DNA of 64,000 nt from Welwitschia mirabilis. Lineage: Eukaryota; Gnetophyta; Gnetopsida; Welwitschiales. Both the position numbers and the translations under genes were made by a program. The stretch is from assembly GCA_051453625.1 (NCBI GenBank), contig JBOZIK010000001.1, positions 273,366,026 through 273,430,025 on the forward strand. Reading direction: 5' to 3'. The notes below the pieces were generated by a model. The model saw only the letters and a list, made by a program, of their open reading frames with translations, was not told the origin of the DNA and searched no databases. Position 1 is the first letter of the stretch. Every line of letters starts with the position of its first letter. Below are positions 12,400 to 24,439 of this stretch, one piece after another.

Positions 12400-13407
12400 C
12401 TGCAAGGAGGGCCTGTATCTACTCAAAAGTAACACCAACTATAGGTCTCTGTACCTAAGGCCTCTTTACCTCTCCTATTACCTATCTGTTCATATCCTGT
12501 AAATAGTAAGCAAAAGTCCGAATATGAGATAGGCACTGCTCGCCCATGGGCTCTGGTATCCCAAATCGTCTAAATAAAGTTGAGAGGAGGGATGGGTAAT
12601 CCAGATTTTGCAACTGTCATGCCTCAACAATGGACCTGAGTTTCCTCAAAATGAAGGTAGGTAAGTCTATCTACTCTTCTTGCCTGAAAGCTGCCAGTAT
12701 CTAGAGATGCATGACCATAGCATGACTATCATGAAAAGATGGGCTGATATTATGAATCAACCCTTCGTGAAGTACTCTATGGTGAGGGTCAACTATGTAA
12801 CGAGAACTCCCTGCCTATTTGTCATTAAGTTTGCCGGAATATCTAATGCAACACCATATGCGTAATGCTTCTCGGTCCCTCTAGCTAAATGAATGTGAAG
12901 ACTCCCAAGCCTACTAAAGTTCATAACTATTATGATATGGGATGAAAGCATAGCAATCTCATGATTCCAAATGTAAGCTACAATTATAGCAACTAGCTGA
13001 CCATGAGAATCTGGTCAACACTCTATATGCAGGGTGTCATAGAACTCCCTCATCTCTAACACATAATATGACCCATGCGCATTAGTAATCCATTTGAACT
13101 GGAGACCCATAATCCTTTGATCAAACTCAAACTCTATCTAGCTCATGAAATCTTCAAAGTAATGCTCAACACATATACTAGCTATTTGAATGGTCAAAGA
13201 ACGTCCGTTTTGAGGTGGAGAATGTACTGGTTTTACATGCTTGACCTATAGTGGTACTAAAGGGCTCACCTCCTATTTTACAGCCTTTGCCTCAACCTTA
13301 TCCTATCTAGATCTATGCGTAAAGGGCCTACTTAGTAAAAAATGCACAAAAAACATCATGCAAGAATGGGTAAACACATCAAATACATTATATGGATGCA
13401 CAATAAT
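12400..13407 (-). pseudogene. Post-pol ORF with plant-transposon-protein-like domain (copy 1)
   Basis: Located between pol and the 3' LTR, where Athila-type elements carry an extra ORF. Reading the minus strand downward from about 13200: VEHYFEDFM, then FEFDQRIMGLQFKWIT, EMREFYDTLHIE, HEIAMLSSHIIIVMN, and further on LPTFILRKLRSIVEA and LFRRFGIPEPMGEQ. The order (motif on residence and F-Y-x-x-L, then an IALS/IN-like motif, then an LP-x-x-I-L helix) resembles the putative plant transposon protein domain found in many plant retroelements. At least four stops and some frame changes disable it. No transmembrane segment or signal peptide was seen that would support an envelope-like role. Recognition is from memory of the family and is moderately sure. 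The start is lost in the N gap. Confidence 0.55.
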
Positions 13408-13507
13408 NNNNNNNNNNNNNNNNNNNNNNNNNNNNNNNNNNNNNNNNNNNNNNNNNNNNNNNNNNNNNNNNNNNNNNNNNNNNNNNNNNNNNNNNNNNNN
13501 NNNNNNN
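13408..13507. other. Assembly gap (100 N)
   Basis: Fixed-length gap of unknown true size. It separates the post-pol ORF of copy 1 from the middle of a second LTR copy, so about 290 bp of LTR and possibly more are missing. Confidence 0.99.
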
Positions 13508-14297
13508 ATAACCTATATTACTTAAGAAATAAATTGTCACTAAATTAAAAGCAACCTAAACTATAAGGGATAAGTAACAACAAGCATAGGAAATGAAAAA
13601 GAAGTAAAAGTTGAATCACATCTTTGTTATAAATTAGTTGCATCTTAATGAAGAAAGCATAATTCAGCAATAAGAAAGGTGTCTCTCTACAACTATCAAG
13701 GATGGATTTTTGGCCTTTAATCTCCTGTCACAATAATTTTTATTACAAGCAAAAATCAGATGAAGTCAAGGGTAGAGTTGATACTTATTAATAATAAACA
13801 AATGAATAACAAAATAGCCAAATAGACATAGGCATAATTCTAATGGTCATGTAATAGACATACAAAGAAATCACAAAAGTCAAGTGAATATTTAGTGGGA
13901 CGCTGTAACAGATGTCATTATTCTAGTTATCCAAATGATATAGGGGATGATGCCACCTCATAAACAATCCATGTCATCCACCAAATTGATCATAGTCATC
14001 ATCCTTTTTTGCTTTAATTATTTTGTCATCCACACTATTATCCCAAGAATAAGATGAATGATAGGCTTTTATAAGTGTTCATCTAATGCATTAGTCTCAA
14101 CATTTATAGGAAATTTGTCTCAAAAGTAGGAAGTATTGTGAACTATTCAAAATGCTACAAACTATTATGGAGATTGATGTTTTCGTATATGTCATCTTAG
14201 CTCTTCATTATCATGGAAATCCAACATAAACATGTTTAATATCCTATAAAACTACTCAAAACACCCTATCAAATATATACAAGTTGATAGCACAACA
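13508..14297 (-). repeat. Partial gypsy LTR (copy L2)
   Basis: It aligns with 10722-11517 of copy L1. The first 300 bp or so fall in the gap. It ends CACAACA and is followed by a polypurine tract, so it is the 3' LTR of a second family member whose interior extends to higher coordinates. Confidence 0.85.
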
Positions 14298-14312
14298 TAG
14301 TCCCCCACTTAG
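14298..14312 (-). other. Polypurine tract of the second gypsy copy
   Basis: Minus strand reads taagtgggggacta, directly upstream of LTR copy L2. Better preserved than the copy at 11518. Confidence 0.8.
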
Positions 14313-15199
14313 CTTTATTAGTCCTTGATAAAACCAAATGGTAAATTGCGATTGTGAGCTAACTTGTCTAACAATAAAAATATCTGAGGTATTAAAGAAA
14401 TCATCTTAGAAAAATTTTCACCAATCTCATAGATATAAATTAAATCATAAAAAATTAGAAAATGGAATGTTTTACCTAAGAATGTAACTGGTCATACCAT
14501 CATCCAGGTCATTGTCTACATGATAAGGGGCAACAAGCTCAACAAATGTTCTTAGAAAATAGGAATCTATGGTAAGAAAAATTTTTTCAGATAAACAATT
14601 AATTAATGCATTTTAGAATTAAAGTACCCCAACTAAAATATATAGTAATAACTAAAAAAGATCAACCAAATAAAATCAATCTCCATCATAACATGAAAAA
14701 GGAAGATCATTATGAAAATTAGATAAAAATAATACATAATGCTAAACTTAAAAATAATATGAATATATATAATAATGATTTTCAGTACAAAAATACAAAG
14801 AAAAGGAGATATAAAGTATGATAAAATCACTCACCTTATCATTACATGATAAAATTTGTCTAGGCAGCTAGCTCAGGCGTAGGAGAAAAAAAAGTGAGAA
14901 TGCTCAAGATCAACAAGAAACCAGAGGTCTAATGTTATGGAAATGGAATAAACTATATCATCTCCCTGAACATGCATAGTCTCTAGGATATCTATTGTAA
15001 CACTCTACTAAATGGAGACAACATGCTAGTGCATGTCAATAATTTAGTCCTCAGAGTACTAGACTTTCTTCTCAACTGTTAGGGTTCTCTGCTCTAATGT
15101 TAAGTCCTCTAATCTAGAGTTTGGATCCTCTAGTCTAATTTTTGAATCCCATGATTTATGAAACCTCAAATGGTCTCAGTGGTCTCTACTAAGATGTCT
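14313..15199 (-). other. Gypsy interior between L2 and its post-pol ORF
   Basis: Diverged copy of 11534-12399. The open stretch at 14633-14830 is a low-complexity I/F/Y-rich frame without a family motif, so I do not call it a gene. Confidence 0.5.
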
Positions 15200-16190
15200 T
15201 GTATCTACTCAAGTATAATATCAATCATAGGTCTCTATTTCTAAGGTCTCTTTGGCTCTCCTGGTACTTGTATACCCATGTCCTATAAATAGTAAGTAGA
15301 AGTCTCTATGTAAGAAATGAACTACTCATCCATGGGCTCTAGTATTCTAAATCATTTGAATAACACTAAGAGAAGGCATGGATAACCTAGAGTCTATAAC
15401 TATCATGCCTCTGCCATCAACCTGAGTCTCCTCCAAATGAAGGTAAGTAAATCCATCTGCTATTCCTTTCTGAAAGTTATCAGTATCTATAGATATAAGA
15501 CCATAGCATGATTGTCATGGAATGATGAGCTAATGTTGTTGATCAGCCCTTTTTAAAGTACTCTGTATGTGGTTTTCAACTGTGTGATAAGAAATCTTCA
15601 CCTATGTATCATCAGATCTGCCAGAATATCTAATGTAGTAGCATATGCATGGCGCTCTTTAGTTTCTTTGGCTGAATGAATGTGTAAACTCCTAAGCCCA
15701 TCTAAATTTGTAAGTACTATGATTTAGAATGGAGGTATGATAATATTATGATTCCAAATGTAAGTTATGATCATATTAACCAATAGACCATAAAAATCTG
15801 GTCGATGCTCTATATGAATGATGTCCTAAACCTCTCTTGTCTTTGACACATAAGTGATCCATGCAAATTTGTAATCCATCAAAGCTAGAGATCCATGAGC
15901 CTTAAATTAACCTTACACTCTATTTGGCTTATTAAATCTTCGAAATGATGCTCAACATGAATAGTAGCTATCTAAAATGTCAAAGAACATTTGTGTTAAA
16001 GTAGAGAGTGTACTGGCTCTGCAAGCTTCATCTCTAGTGGCATTAAAGGATCTACCTCCTACTCTATAGCTTTGGCCTTACTGTCAGCCTATCTAAATAT
16101 ACATGTACAAAGCCTACTAAATCAAAAATACACAAAAACTATCACATAAGATTGGATAGATACATCAAATACATCACATGGATGCATAAT
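15200..16190 (-). pseudogene. Post-pol ORF with plant-transposon-protein-like domain (copy 2)
   Basis: Diverged copy of the ORF at 12400-13407, aligned along its whole length on the minus strand. Landmarks in + sequence include catgggctctagtattctaa near 15330 and aaatacatcacatggatgca near 16165. It is more decayed than copy 1, with more stops. Unlike copy 1 it runs on without a gap towards pol, so it fixes the order pol, G-rich tract, post-pol ORF, polypurine tract, LTR for this family. Confidence 0.5.
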
Positions 16191-16236
16191 AACAACATAC
16201 AAAATTGATTTAAAAATAAGAAAAATGATCAAAATA

Positions 16237-16274
16237 TCTCCTACCCCCTCCCCCCTCCTCTCCCCTACCTCCCC
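16237..16274 (-). other. G-rich purine tract between pol and post-pol ORF
   Basis: A 38-bp run of almost pure C/T on the + strand, hence purines on the minus (element) strand, with G runs of four, six and five plus shorter ones. It is an abrupt exception in a region otherwise near 70 per cent AT. It could be a second (central) polypurine tract, a G-quadruplex-forming segment, or a spacer expanded by slippage. Confidence 0.7.
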
Positions 16275-17999
16275 ACACAAAATCAAAGTCTCAGTACATC
16301 CCAGATTGCCTACTCATTAGAAGAAAAATGCAAAATGTGCAAAAAGTAAAAAAGCATTTTTTAAGTGAGCCCTACATGTGGTAAAAATTCAAAGTGCTCA
16401 AATGAAAAATATAATCTAGTATAATCATAGAAAATGTTAAACTAATTAATTTTGCCTAAAAGACCACTAAATTTTGGCTTACAATTTGTGAGAAATCAAG
16501 TGTGAAAGATGGAAAGTTAAAATTTTCTCATAAAGTGCACAACTAATCATAACTTTCAAAATATGTGGTGAAAATCAAATTCATAGGTTCCAAATCAAAG
16601 AATATAAAAAATTAATAAACATACATGAAAGCTATACATTAAAAGGCTAAAAATGGGAGAAAACATTGAAAAACAAGAGGGAGAGAAAACATACCTCATT
16701 TTGATAAATTCAATAAAAACTTTAAAATTTGGACATGAAATCAAATGGAACAAAATCCAAGATGCTAGCAAGATCCAGAGGGGTCTTTGTCTCTCAAAAT
16801 AATTAGTGGAAATAATAAGAAAATAGATAAAAATGAGGAAAAGTATTAAGCTATGATTTTATCACACTATCGTCCAGTCACATCGTCTAGACAATAATCC
16901 TATGATGACTTTAAAAAAAAATCATACTGTCTTTTATCTGATGTTGTCTAGACAACCAATGGATGATGGGACTATGAAGAGTTTTTACAAAAACAAAGAT
17001 ATCAACTAAGAAAATCAGGCTCAGATATGATTATCAAAGTATTAGATTTTATTAGAAAGCACAAAAAAATAGGAACTGAGAAAGTAATCATGAAAATAAT
17101 CAGAAAGTATTAAAAATCAAAACAAAAGAAAACTATAGCTAAAGAAAATAAACTAACTAGACTAAAACCTAATAATAAAAACTAAATAAATGTGCCTAAA
17201 CTAAAAATCAAAATAGGATAAAGCATAGAACTCCAAAAGGTATAAGAAACCTCATAAAAGTTGTGAAATATAAAAGATATTTTGATTAATTCAAATGCTA
17301 ACTGATAATGATATTACATAAAAAAATAGTATAAAACTACTAAATGATAAGACCCTATGTAAAGATGAGGAAATTCAAAAATGAATTTAAAATAACAAAC
17401 TAAAAAAACAAAGAAAAGTAAAATGAAAATAGACACAATGAACAAGGATAAGGTTACTTATCTATCCTAAATTCTAACCTAACAAACCCCCTAAGGAAGA
17501 CTTCAAAAAGTCACCTAAGCAAAAATGCATAATAAAATGTCCAAACTTCATAAAGTTCTACTCAAAAAGGTAATGATTATGGTAATATTAAAACTCAAGT
17601 TCTTAGNNNNNNNNNNNNNNNNNNNNNNNNNNNNNNNNNNNNNNNNNNNNNNNCTAACACCTTACAAACACACCTAAATCCTTAAAAGTGAAATAACTAT
17701 GTGGGAATACTAAGAGCTAACAAACAAGTAATACCTCTAATGATACTAGGAGAACCACTGATTTTATAGCCTCAGAGTTTATTACAACTTTTTTCATGAT
17801 GAGGGGAGTGCAACTATAGTCAAAGAAGTAACGACTCATGAAGTATAGCTAATTAACCCCCCAGTGGAGTTCCCACAGCTACCAAATTACCAAAGGTTCC
17901 TCTTGGAAACATTTAATCCAGTGTGGTAGAACATCATGATGACCATGCATTTTTCCTTTAAGTATAAAATACAATAGATCATGGTCATTATTTTCTTTT

Positions 18000-18040
<41 letters not shown>

Positions 18041-18394
18041 GATATATATATATATATATAATCCCACATGATCATCCACTCAAAAAAATGAATGTAAAAC
18101 AATTGAAATAAAAGATAGAAAAGAACACTCTAAAATAACTAAAGACTATAAATCATTAAAAATAAGTATAAGAAGTAAGACATCTTCCTTCAAAGTGAAG
18201 TCCATTGACATTGAAATGTCTCAAGATTAGGTGAATCCAATATTACCATTGTAAAAGACTTCATAAAGCAACACAAAACTCAAGTTTAAAAGATGATCAA
18301 ATGACATCATAACATCTATTAAAGGAATAAGCTAAGAAAAAACTTAGATAATAATAGGATGGAAGTCCTTCTCATCAAAGGGAATCTCCAAAAC
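16275..18394 (-). other. Gypsy spacer between integrase and the post-pol ORF
   Basis: Non-coding family sequence. 17517-18394 repeats as 20469-21320. It contains two palindromic modules (around 16882-16895 and ttgtctagacaa at 16944-16955), each with ggatgat or atgatga close by, and a 47-N gap at 17607-17653. Confidence 0.5.
18003..18060. repeat. Microsatellite (CT)n followed by (TA)n
   Basis: About 30 bp of alternating CT followed by TA-rich repeats. The Arg-Glu run on the minus strand is a translation of this satellite. The equivalent place in the sister copy (20938-20970) is a T/C-rich run, so the satellite grew from an existing pyrimidine tract. Confidence 0.9.
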
Positions 18395-19560
18395 AAGTGC
18401 TTCTACCATGTTCATAGTTTCATCAAAAGATCCTTCGTATAGTTTCAACTATTATCTATTAACTTTCTAAATGTCCTTAGTCTCTAAGTTAAAAATCTTA
18501 ATAGAGCCATTAGAATGCACTCTCTCTATAATATAAGCACTTAATAATTTATATTTTAACTTGTTATTCAAAATATGTACTTTAGTATTGTATAAAATAA
18601 TAGATTAACCAAGTTTAAACTTTTTATGAAGTATCTTTTTATCACATTTAAACTTGGCTTGGGTTTTATGGATTAATTGATGATGTATAGCATGAGTTAT
18701 TTTTTTATTAAGGTGGTCTAATTGGACTAATTTATGTTTCAAGTTTTCACGAAGATCCACAAGATTAATTTAATAAGAAGCATGATAAGAGTTATAGCAT
18801 ACATTAATAGATAAAATACAAACTTTTCCATACACAAGTTTATGAGGTGAAAAACTAAGAGAACTATACTAAGTAGTATGGTAAGCTCAAAAAACATTAT
18901 TTAGCTTAAAATCCTAGGATTTTTTATTAATAAAGATAAGTTTTTGCAACATTTTCTTAATTTCTCTATTTGCATTTTTTCAGCCTCTTCATTAGTCTAA
19001 GGATGATAAGCACAAGCTACTCTATTTTTATGTTAGTAGATAAAAAAAGTTTCCAAAAAAGCTGATTAATAAAATGAGGCTCTTAATCAATAATAACAAT
19101 CCTAGTAAAACCAAATCTTTGAAAAATATGAGTTCTAAAGACATAACAAATAGTTCAAATATCATTCAAATAAGTAGGAATAGCTTCAATCCATTTAGTC
19201 ACATAATCTATAGTCATTAAATTGTAATCTTTATCATGTGAAGGTGGGTAAATAGGGCCTATAAAATAAATACCTAATAGTAAAAAGTTTCATATTCAAG
19301 AATAGATTTAAGAGATATCTCTTAAGCATGTATAAGGCTATCATAACACTGACAAGAATTACACCTTCTAACAAAATTAAGAAAATTTTACAAAAGGGTA
19401 GGCCAATAAAAACTAGAATGAAAAATTTTGATAGTTATTTTTTATACACTAAGATAACCTCCACAAACATGATCATGACAAAGATGAAGGATTTTATATT
19501 TTTTTCAATTAGGCATACATTTTTAGGTAATTTAATCTTTACACCTATGATACAAATGTG
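18395..19560 (-). pseudogene. Ty3/gypsy integrase (copy A)
   Basis: Minus-strand integrase of an Athila/Tat-like element. The core reads GIYFIGPIYP...SHDKDYNLMTIDYVTKWIEAIPT across about 19190-19290, matching WGIDFMGP...YILVAVDYVSKWVEA. The first catalytic Asp position (GI-D-F) is Tyr here. NDI-x-TICY, RTHIFQRFGFTRIVID follow near 19090-19160, with the second catalytic Asp kept and a stop directly after it. The C-terminal part, KLKYKLLSAYIIERVHSNGSIKIFN near 18490-18560, matches the GKLKSRWSGPF.V..V...GAVE block. The zinc-binding part lies at about 19300-19500. Stops and shifts show that it is dead. Confidence 0.8.
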
Positions 19561-19707
19561 GCTCTATCCATTCATAGTCACCTATCCTATGGAAAAAAAA
19601 AATTTATGTTAATTATAAGTCTAATGTTATGGTATTTTTATGATAATAAGATAATTAACAATATCAGAATATCAAGGAGGAGGATCAGTATAAGATATGA
19701 TAACAAG

Positions 19708-20133
19708 TTACTCATCCAGAAAAGAATCATCAATAACAATATCATCAAGAGTAGAAAAAAGATGAGACAAATGATTAGCAATATAATTATGCCTTTTTGC
19801 TTTATAAATGATTATCAAATTAAATTCTTGCATAAGAAGGATCCATATAATCAATCTAGCACTAGAATATTTATTAATCATAAGGTAATGAATCACAACA
19901 TGAGCAACATAAACATTCATATAAAAGTCTAAAATATAACATCTAAGTATGTCAAGGTACCAGATAATGGATAATATTTCCTTCTCTATGGTAGTATAAT
20001 TCATTTGAGTTCTAGACAGAGATTTTCTATGGCAAGATATAACTTTAAAATCATTTCCATATTTTTGATAAATTACCCAACCCATGGTAAAATTACTAGC
20101 ATTAGACATCAATTTAGAATCTTTTTTTTCCAA
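19708..20133 (-). pseudogene. Ty3/gypsy RNase H (copy A), long open fragment
   Basis: Best-preserved reading frame in the window, 141 codons. It shows LMSNASNFTMGWVIYQKYG, then FKVISCHRKSLSRTQMNYT, TIEKEILSIIWYLDILRCY, a VYVAHVVIHYLM block, LIIWILLMQEFNLIIIYKAK and NYIANHLSHL. These match, in order, the DASD..MGAVL, YASRTL..AQ.NYTTTEKE, VYTDH.AL.YL, RLIRW.LLLQEFD and ADHLSRL motifs of gypsy RNase H. Three catalytic acidic sites look changed: DASD is NASN, YTDH is VAHV and ADHLS is ANHLS. An open frame remains by chance rather than by selection. RT sequence continues upstream to the gap at 20369. Confidence 0.88.
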
Positions 20134-20368
20134 TCAGATCTTGTTATAATAGGGGCATAAGAAAATTTATGTTTAAGCCTATCAAAAGTAAGCTAACAAG
20201 ATTCATCCCATATAAATTTTGCTTCTTTTTCTAGCAATGAGTAAAAGGATTTACAAATGTTTGCATAATCATAAATAAACTAATGATAAAAATGAAAATA
20301 ACTAAGAAAAGACCTAAACTATTTCACATTAATAGGAGGTTTTAGATTTTAAATAATAACAACTTTTT
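20134..20368 (-). pseudogene. C-terminal end of gypsy RT (copy A), cut by a gap
   Basis: Aligned with 22990-23206 of the sister copy (RT thumb and connection). The block ctatttcacattaatagg...gattttaaataataac is shared with 23160-23200. The rest of RT is missing at the N gap. Confidence 0.65.
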
Positions 20369-20468
20369 NNNNNNNNNNNNNNNNNNNNNNNNNNNNNNNN
20401 NNNNNNNNNNNNNNNNNNNNNNNNNNNNNNNNNNNNNNNNNNNNNNNNNNNNNNNNNNNNNNNNNNNN
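20369..20468. other. Assembly gap (100 N)
   Basis: Sequence before the gap matches 23206 and sequence after it matches 17517, so the flanks overlap by about 2.8 kb of family sequence. That overlap is strongly diverged, so this is not a simple contig overlap. Confidence 0.99.
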
Positions 20469-21325
20469 CCAGCTAAGTAAAACTACATGATAAAATGTAT
20501 AAAATACATAAAGTTCCACTTGAAAAGGTAATTATTATGGTGATACCAAAGCTTAAGTGCTTAGAATAATGAATGACAAGATTAAAAAATACTCAGAAAT
20601 AAACTTAACTACTTACACCAACAAAAACACTAAAATCCTTAAAAGTAAAATGATCAAGTAGGAATACTAACAGTCTTCTGATGATACCAAGAATACCATC
20701 AATTCCATAGCCTCAAAGTTTATTACAACTTTGTCCATAATGAGGGGAGTGCAACCATAGTCAGAAAAGTAAGAGACTATGAAGCATGGCCAAGCAACCC
20801 CCCTAGTGGATTTTTCATAGCTACGAATAACCAAATGTTCCTTTCAAAAACATTTACCCCTATGTGGTAGAATATCATGGTGACCATGTATTTTTCTTTA
20901 AGCACAAAATATAATAGATAATGGTTATTATTTCTTTTTCTCTTTTTCTCTTTTTCTTTTTTTTCTTTTTTGGAAAAATTCCCACATGATTACATACTCA
21001 AAAAGATGAAGGTAAATAAGTGAGAAAAAATATAGAAAAAAACAGTTATAAACAACCAAAAACCTTACACCATTGAAAAAAAGCATAATAATTAACGAAT
21101 CTTCCTTCAAAGTTAAGTTCATAGACATGGGAATATCCCAAAATTGGATAAATCCAATCTTACCACTATAATATGCCCAAGTACAAATACTAGTCATGGA
21201 AAACTTCATAAGCAACAAATAGGTCAAGTTTAAAAGATGATTAAGTGACATCATAATATTCATCAAAGTAATAAGCTAAGAAAGAACTCAGATAATGATT
21301 GGGAGGAAGTCCTCTTAATCAAGAA
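20469..21325 (-). other. Gypsy spacer downstream of integrase (copy B)
   Basis: Diverged repeat of 17517-18394 (for example atgaggggagtgcaac at 20738 and 17800). The 112-codon open frame at 20928-21266 is spacer and has no family motif; its Lys/Arg-rich end translates a T/C-rich run. Confidence 0.6.
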
Positions 21326-22480
21326 GAACCTTTAAAATAAGTATTTCTACCATATTTCCATTGCATCAAAAGATTATTTGTATATTTTTAATCATTATCC
21401 ATTAACTTTCTAAATATTCTTAGTCTCTAAGTCTAAAATCTTAATAAAGCCACTAGAATGAACTCTATTTATAAGATAAGGACCTAATCATTTAGAAGTT
21501 AACTTATTATTTAAGAGACATATTCTAGTATTATATAAAAGGACAAGTTGATTAGCTTAGGCTTTATGAATTAATTGACGATGTATAGCATGAGTTCATT
21601 TTTTATCAAGGTGGTATAATTAGGCTAATCTATGTTTAAGGGTTTTATGAAGGTCCACAAGATTAAGTTGATGAGAAGCACAATAAGAGTTATAGAATAC
21701 ATCAATAGATAAAATACAAACTTTTATTTACACACATTCATAAGGTAAAAAATCAAGTGAAGTACACCAAGTAGTATGGTAAGCCTAAAAGTACATCATT
21801 AAAGTTAGAATCCCAATATTTTATATTAATAGAGACAAGTTTTTACAACATTTTATTAATTTCTTTGTTTTTATTTTTAGCCTATTCATTAGTTTAAGGA
21901 TGATAAGCATAAACTACTCTATCTTCTATTCCAATGGACAAAATAAGTTTCCTAAAAGCTTATTAATAAAATGAGTTTTTTGATCGCTAATAATAATCAT
22001 AAAAAAAATCAAATATTTATAAAATATGAGTCCTAAGAAAATGACAAATAGTTTGGGCATCATTCAAAGAAGTATGAATAGCTTTAATCCATTTAGTCAC
22101 ATAATTTATAGCCACTAAAATGTAATTTTTATCATGAGAAAGTGGGTAAATGGGGCCCATAAAATTGATACCCCAATAATAAAAATATTTACATTTATGA
22201 ATATATATAAGAAGCATCTCTTAAGTATGAATAAGCTACCATAATGCACCTTCTAACAGAATGATAAGAATCCTGAAAAAGAGTAGGTCAATAAAAGTTA
22301 TAATGAAGAATTTCATTGCTATTTTCTATCCACTAAAATTTCCTCCATAAATATAATCATAATAAAGATGAATAATTTCAAATTTTCCAATCAGGCACAC
22401 ATTTTCACATAATTTAGACTTTATACCTATGATACAAATATGGCTCTATCCACTTCTAGTTATCTATCCTATGGAGAAAA
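21326..22480 (-). pseudogene. Ty3/gypsy integrase (copy B)
   Basis: The 22017-22217 frame reads WGINFMGPIYPLSHDKNYILVAI and NYVTKWIKAIHTSLNDAQTI, which closely match the integrase core. At the first catalytic position, Asp (WGIDF) has become Asn through G to A. RTHIL leads into the second part of the core, and the C-terminal domain block lies at 21420-21500. The zinc-binding domain sits near 22250-22450. Compared with copy A it keeps the tryptophan before the first catalytic site but carries different stops, so the two copies decayed independently. Confidence 0.83.
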
Positions 22481-22559
22481 TATTTATGATGATTATAAGT
22501 CCAATTTTTTGATGTTTTTATGGTAATAAGGTAATTAAAAATATCTACAAACTAAGGAG

Positions 22560-23900
22560 GATAATGAGTAAAAGATATAGCAAAAAGTTGCTCATTAGGA
22601 GGAGAAGAAAGATAAGACAAATGATTAGCAACACAACTATGCTTTCCTTCTTTATCAATAATGGTAAAATTAATTTTTTGCATAAGGATGATTCACCTAA
22701 TCAATATAGTACTAGAATCTTTCTAAGTCATAGATAAGGAATTGCAGCATGATTAATATAAATATTTGTAGGAAAGTCTAAAAAATAATGTTTAAGTATA
22801 TTAAGGTAAAGAATGATGTCTAAACTTTTATTCTATATAGTATTGTAATTTATTTGAGTTTTAAATAGATATTTACTATGATAAGATATAACTTTAAAAT
22901 AATTTCCATATTTTTGATAAAGTATACCATTCACAGAAAAATTACTCACATCACACATTAATTAAAAATCCTTTTCCCAATTGGTCGTATTATAATAAGA
23001 GCATAATAAAGTGTATGTTTAAGTCTATAAAAGCAAGTTTATAAAATTCATTCCATTGAAATTTAGCTTCTTTCTCTAATAAAAAGTGAAGTGGTTTATA
23101 AATATTTACATAATCATTAATAAATCAATAATAAAAAATAATAACCAAGAAAAGATCTAACCTATTTCACATTTATACGGGGATTTAGATTTTAAATAAT
23201 ACCAATTCTTTTATGGTCAATCCTAATCCCCTTGTTCAAAATATGATAACCTAAAATAGTTCCACTTTCAACTCAAAATAAAATCTTTTTCCAACTCAAA
23301 TGTAGGCCATCAAAAATGCAATGATCAAGGACTTTCTTTAATAATTCTAAGAGTTGTTCAAAAGTTTCAAGATAAATAGAGAAGTCATCTATAAAAATTT
23401 CAATCAAATCCTCTAACATATCAAGGGAAAAAAACCCATCATAGCATGCTAAAAAGTACAGAGAGCATTACAAACTCCAAAAGACATGCATCTAAAAGTG
23501 AAAGTACCAAAAGGTAAAGTAAAAGTAGTTTTAACTTGGTCCTTATTAGCAATAAAAGCCTAATTATAATTACTATATTCCTTAAGAAAATAATAAAATG
23601 CATGTCCCTGGATCCTATAAAGTATGTAATCATGAAAAAGCAAAGGATAGGGATATTTTTTAGTTACTTCATTTAATTTTCTAAAATTTATGCACATCCT
23701 CCATTTTCCAAATTTTTTTGGAACTACTGCCAAAGGAATAATACACTTACTATCAGGTATAGCATAAATGATCCTAGCATCTATTACTTTTATAATTTCA
23801 TCTTTAATAAGTTTCTTAAGGGATGGATTAAGTCTATGTTGGTATTACCTAATAGGTTTTACATTATCTTTAAGAAAAATTTTATGTTGAATAATTGAGG
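22560..23900 (-). pseudogene. Ty3/gypsy reverse transcriptase and RNase H (copy B)
   Basis: Reading down the minus strand from 23780: IPDSKCIIPLAVVPKK, WRMCINFRKLNEVTKKYPYP, a GHAFYYFLKEYSNYN block, DQVKTTFTLPFGTFTFRCM, SFGVCNA and the catalytic EIFIDDFSIY, with IDD at 23384-23392 and both aspartates kept. LGYHILNKGIRID and VRSFLGYY complete the RT. RNase H follows at about 22990-22700 with CDVSNFSVNG, YQKYGNYFKVISYHSKYL and TQINYNTI. The wording FYYFL-x-x-YS-x-YN and DDFS-x-Y is typical of the Athila/Tat branch. Several stops and shifts break it. Confidence 0.87.
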
Positions 23901-24439
23901 TAGAAATGGTTGTCAAATCTTTATAGAACTAAGCAAACACATTTATCTTAGATTAAAAAATAGAGATTAAACCTGATTCTTATTAAGGGGAAGGATTTTC
24001 AAAGGTTTATTTAAATCATTATTTAGAAAAATTTATTTTAATCCACTAGATAAAGGTTTCAGATTCAGATTTGAATTTAAATTTTTATTTTCTATTAAAT
24101 TTTCAAGAAATTCCATCATTGTCTCTCACTGTTATCTAGACATCGATAGTGGATGACCACCTTCAAAGTCTGAAATCTTAGTTTTGCTTAGATCTTGGAC
24201 ATCTGCATAGTTGATAGACTTAGTATTTCTACTTTTCATATTAAAATAATTAATTTTTAAATGATCAAAATCAAATTGAACTTCAACAAAAACATTCAAG
24301 TTATCTAATTCTAGTTAACTATTAAACAAAGTTATTTCGTAAAGAATTGGCCATCTCTATTCAAGTGGTCATTCTGTAAAAACAAATTTAATTTTATTTA
24401 TTCTTCTACATTTAAATCATTTTCTAGATTTTTTTAAAG

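Noticed and set aside
13408-13507. Gap as a contig overlap like those at 50 and 61 kb
   Set aside because: The two flanks are different parts of the gypsy element (post-pol ORF and LTR), so no overlap exists.
17887-18102. Arg-Glu repeat protein on the minus strand
   Set aside because: Translation of a CT/TA microsatellite inside the gypsy spacer.
19558-19932. 124-codon + strand frame
   Set aside because: Antisense shadow of the gypsy RNase H/integrase region, which has clear family motifs on the minus strand.
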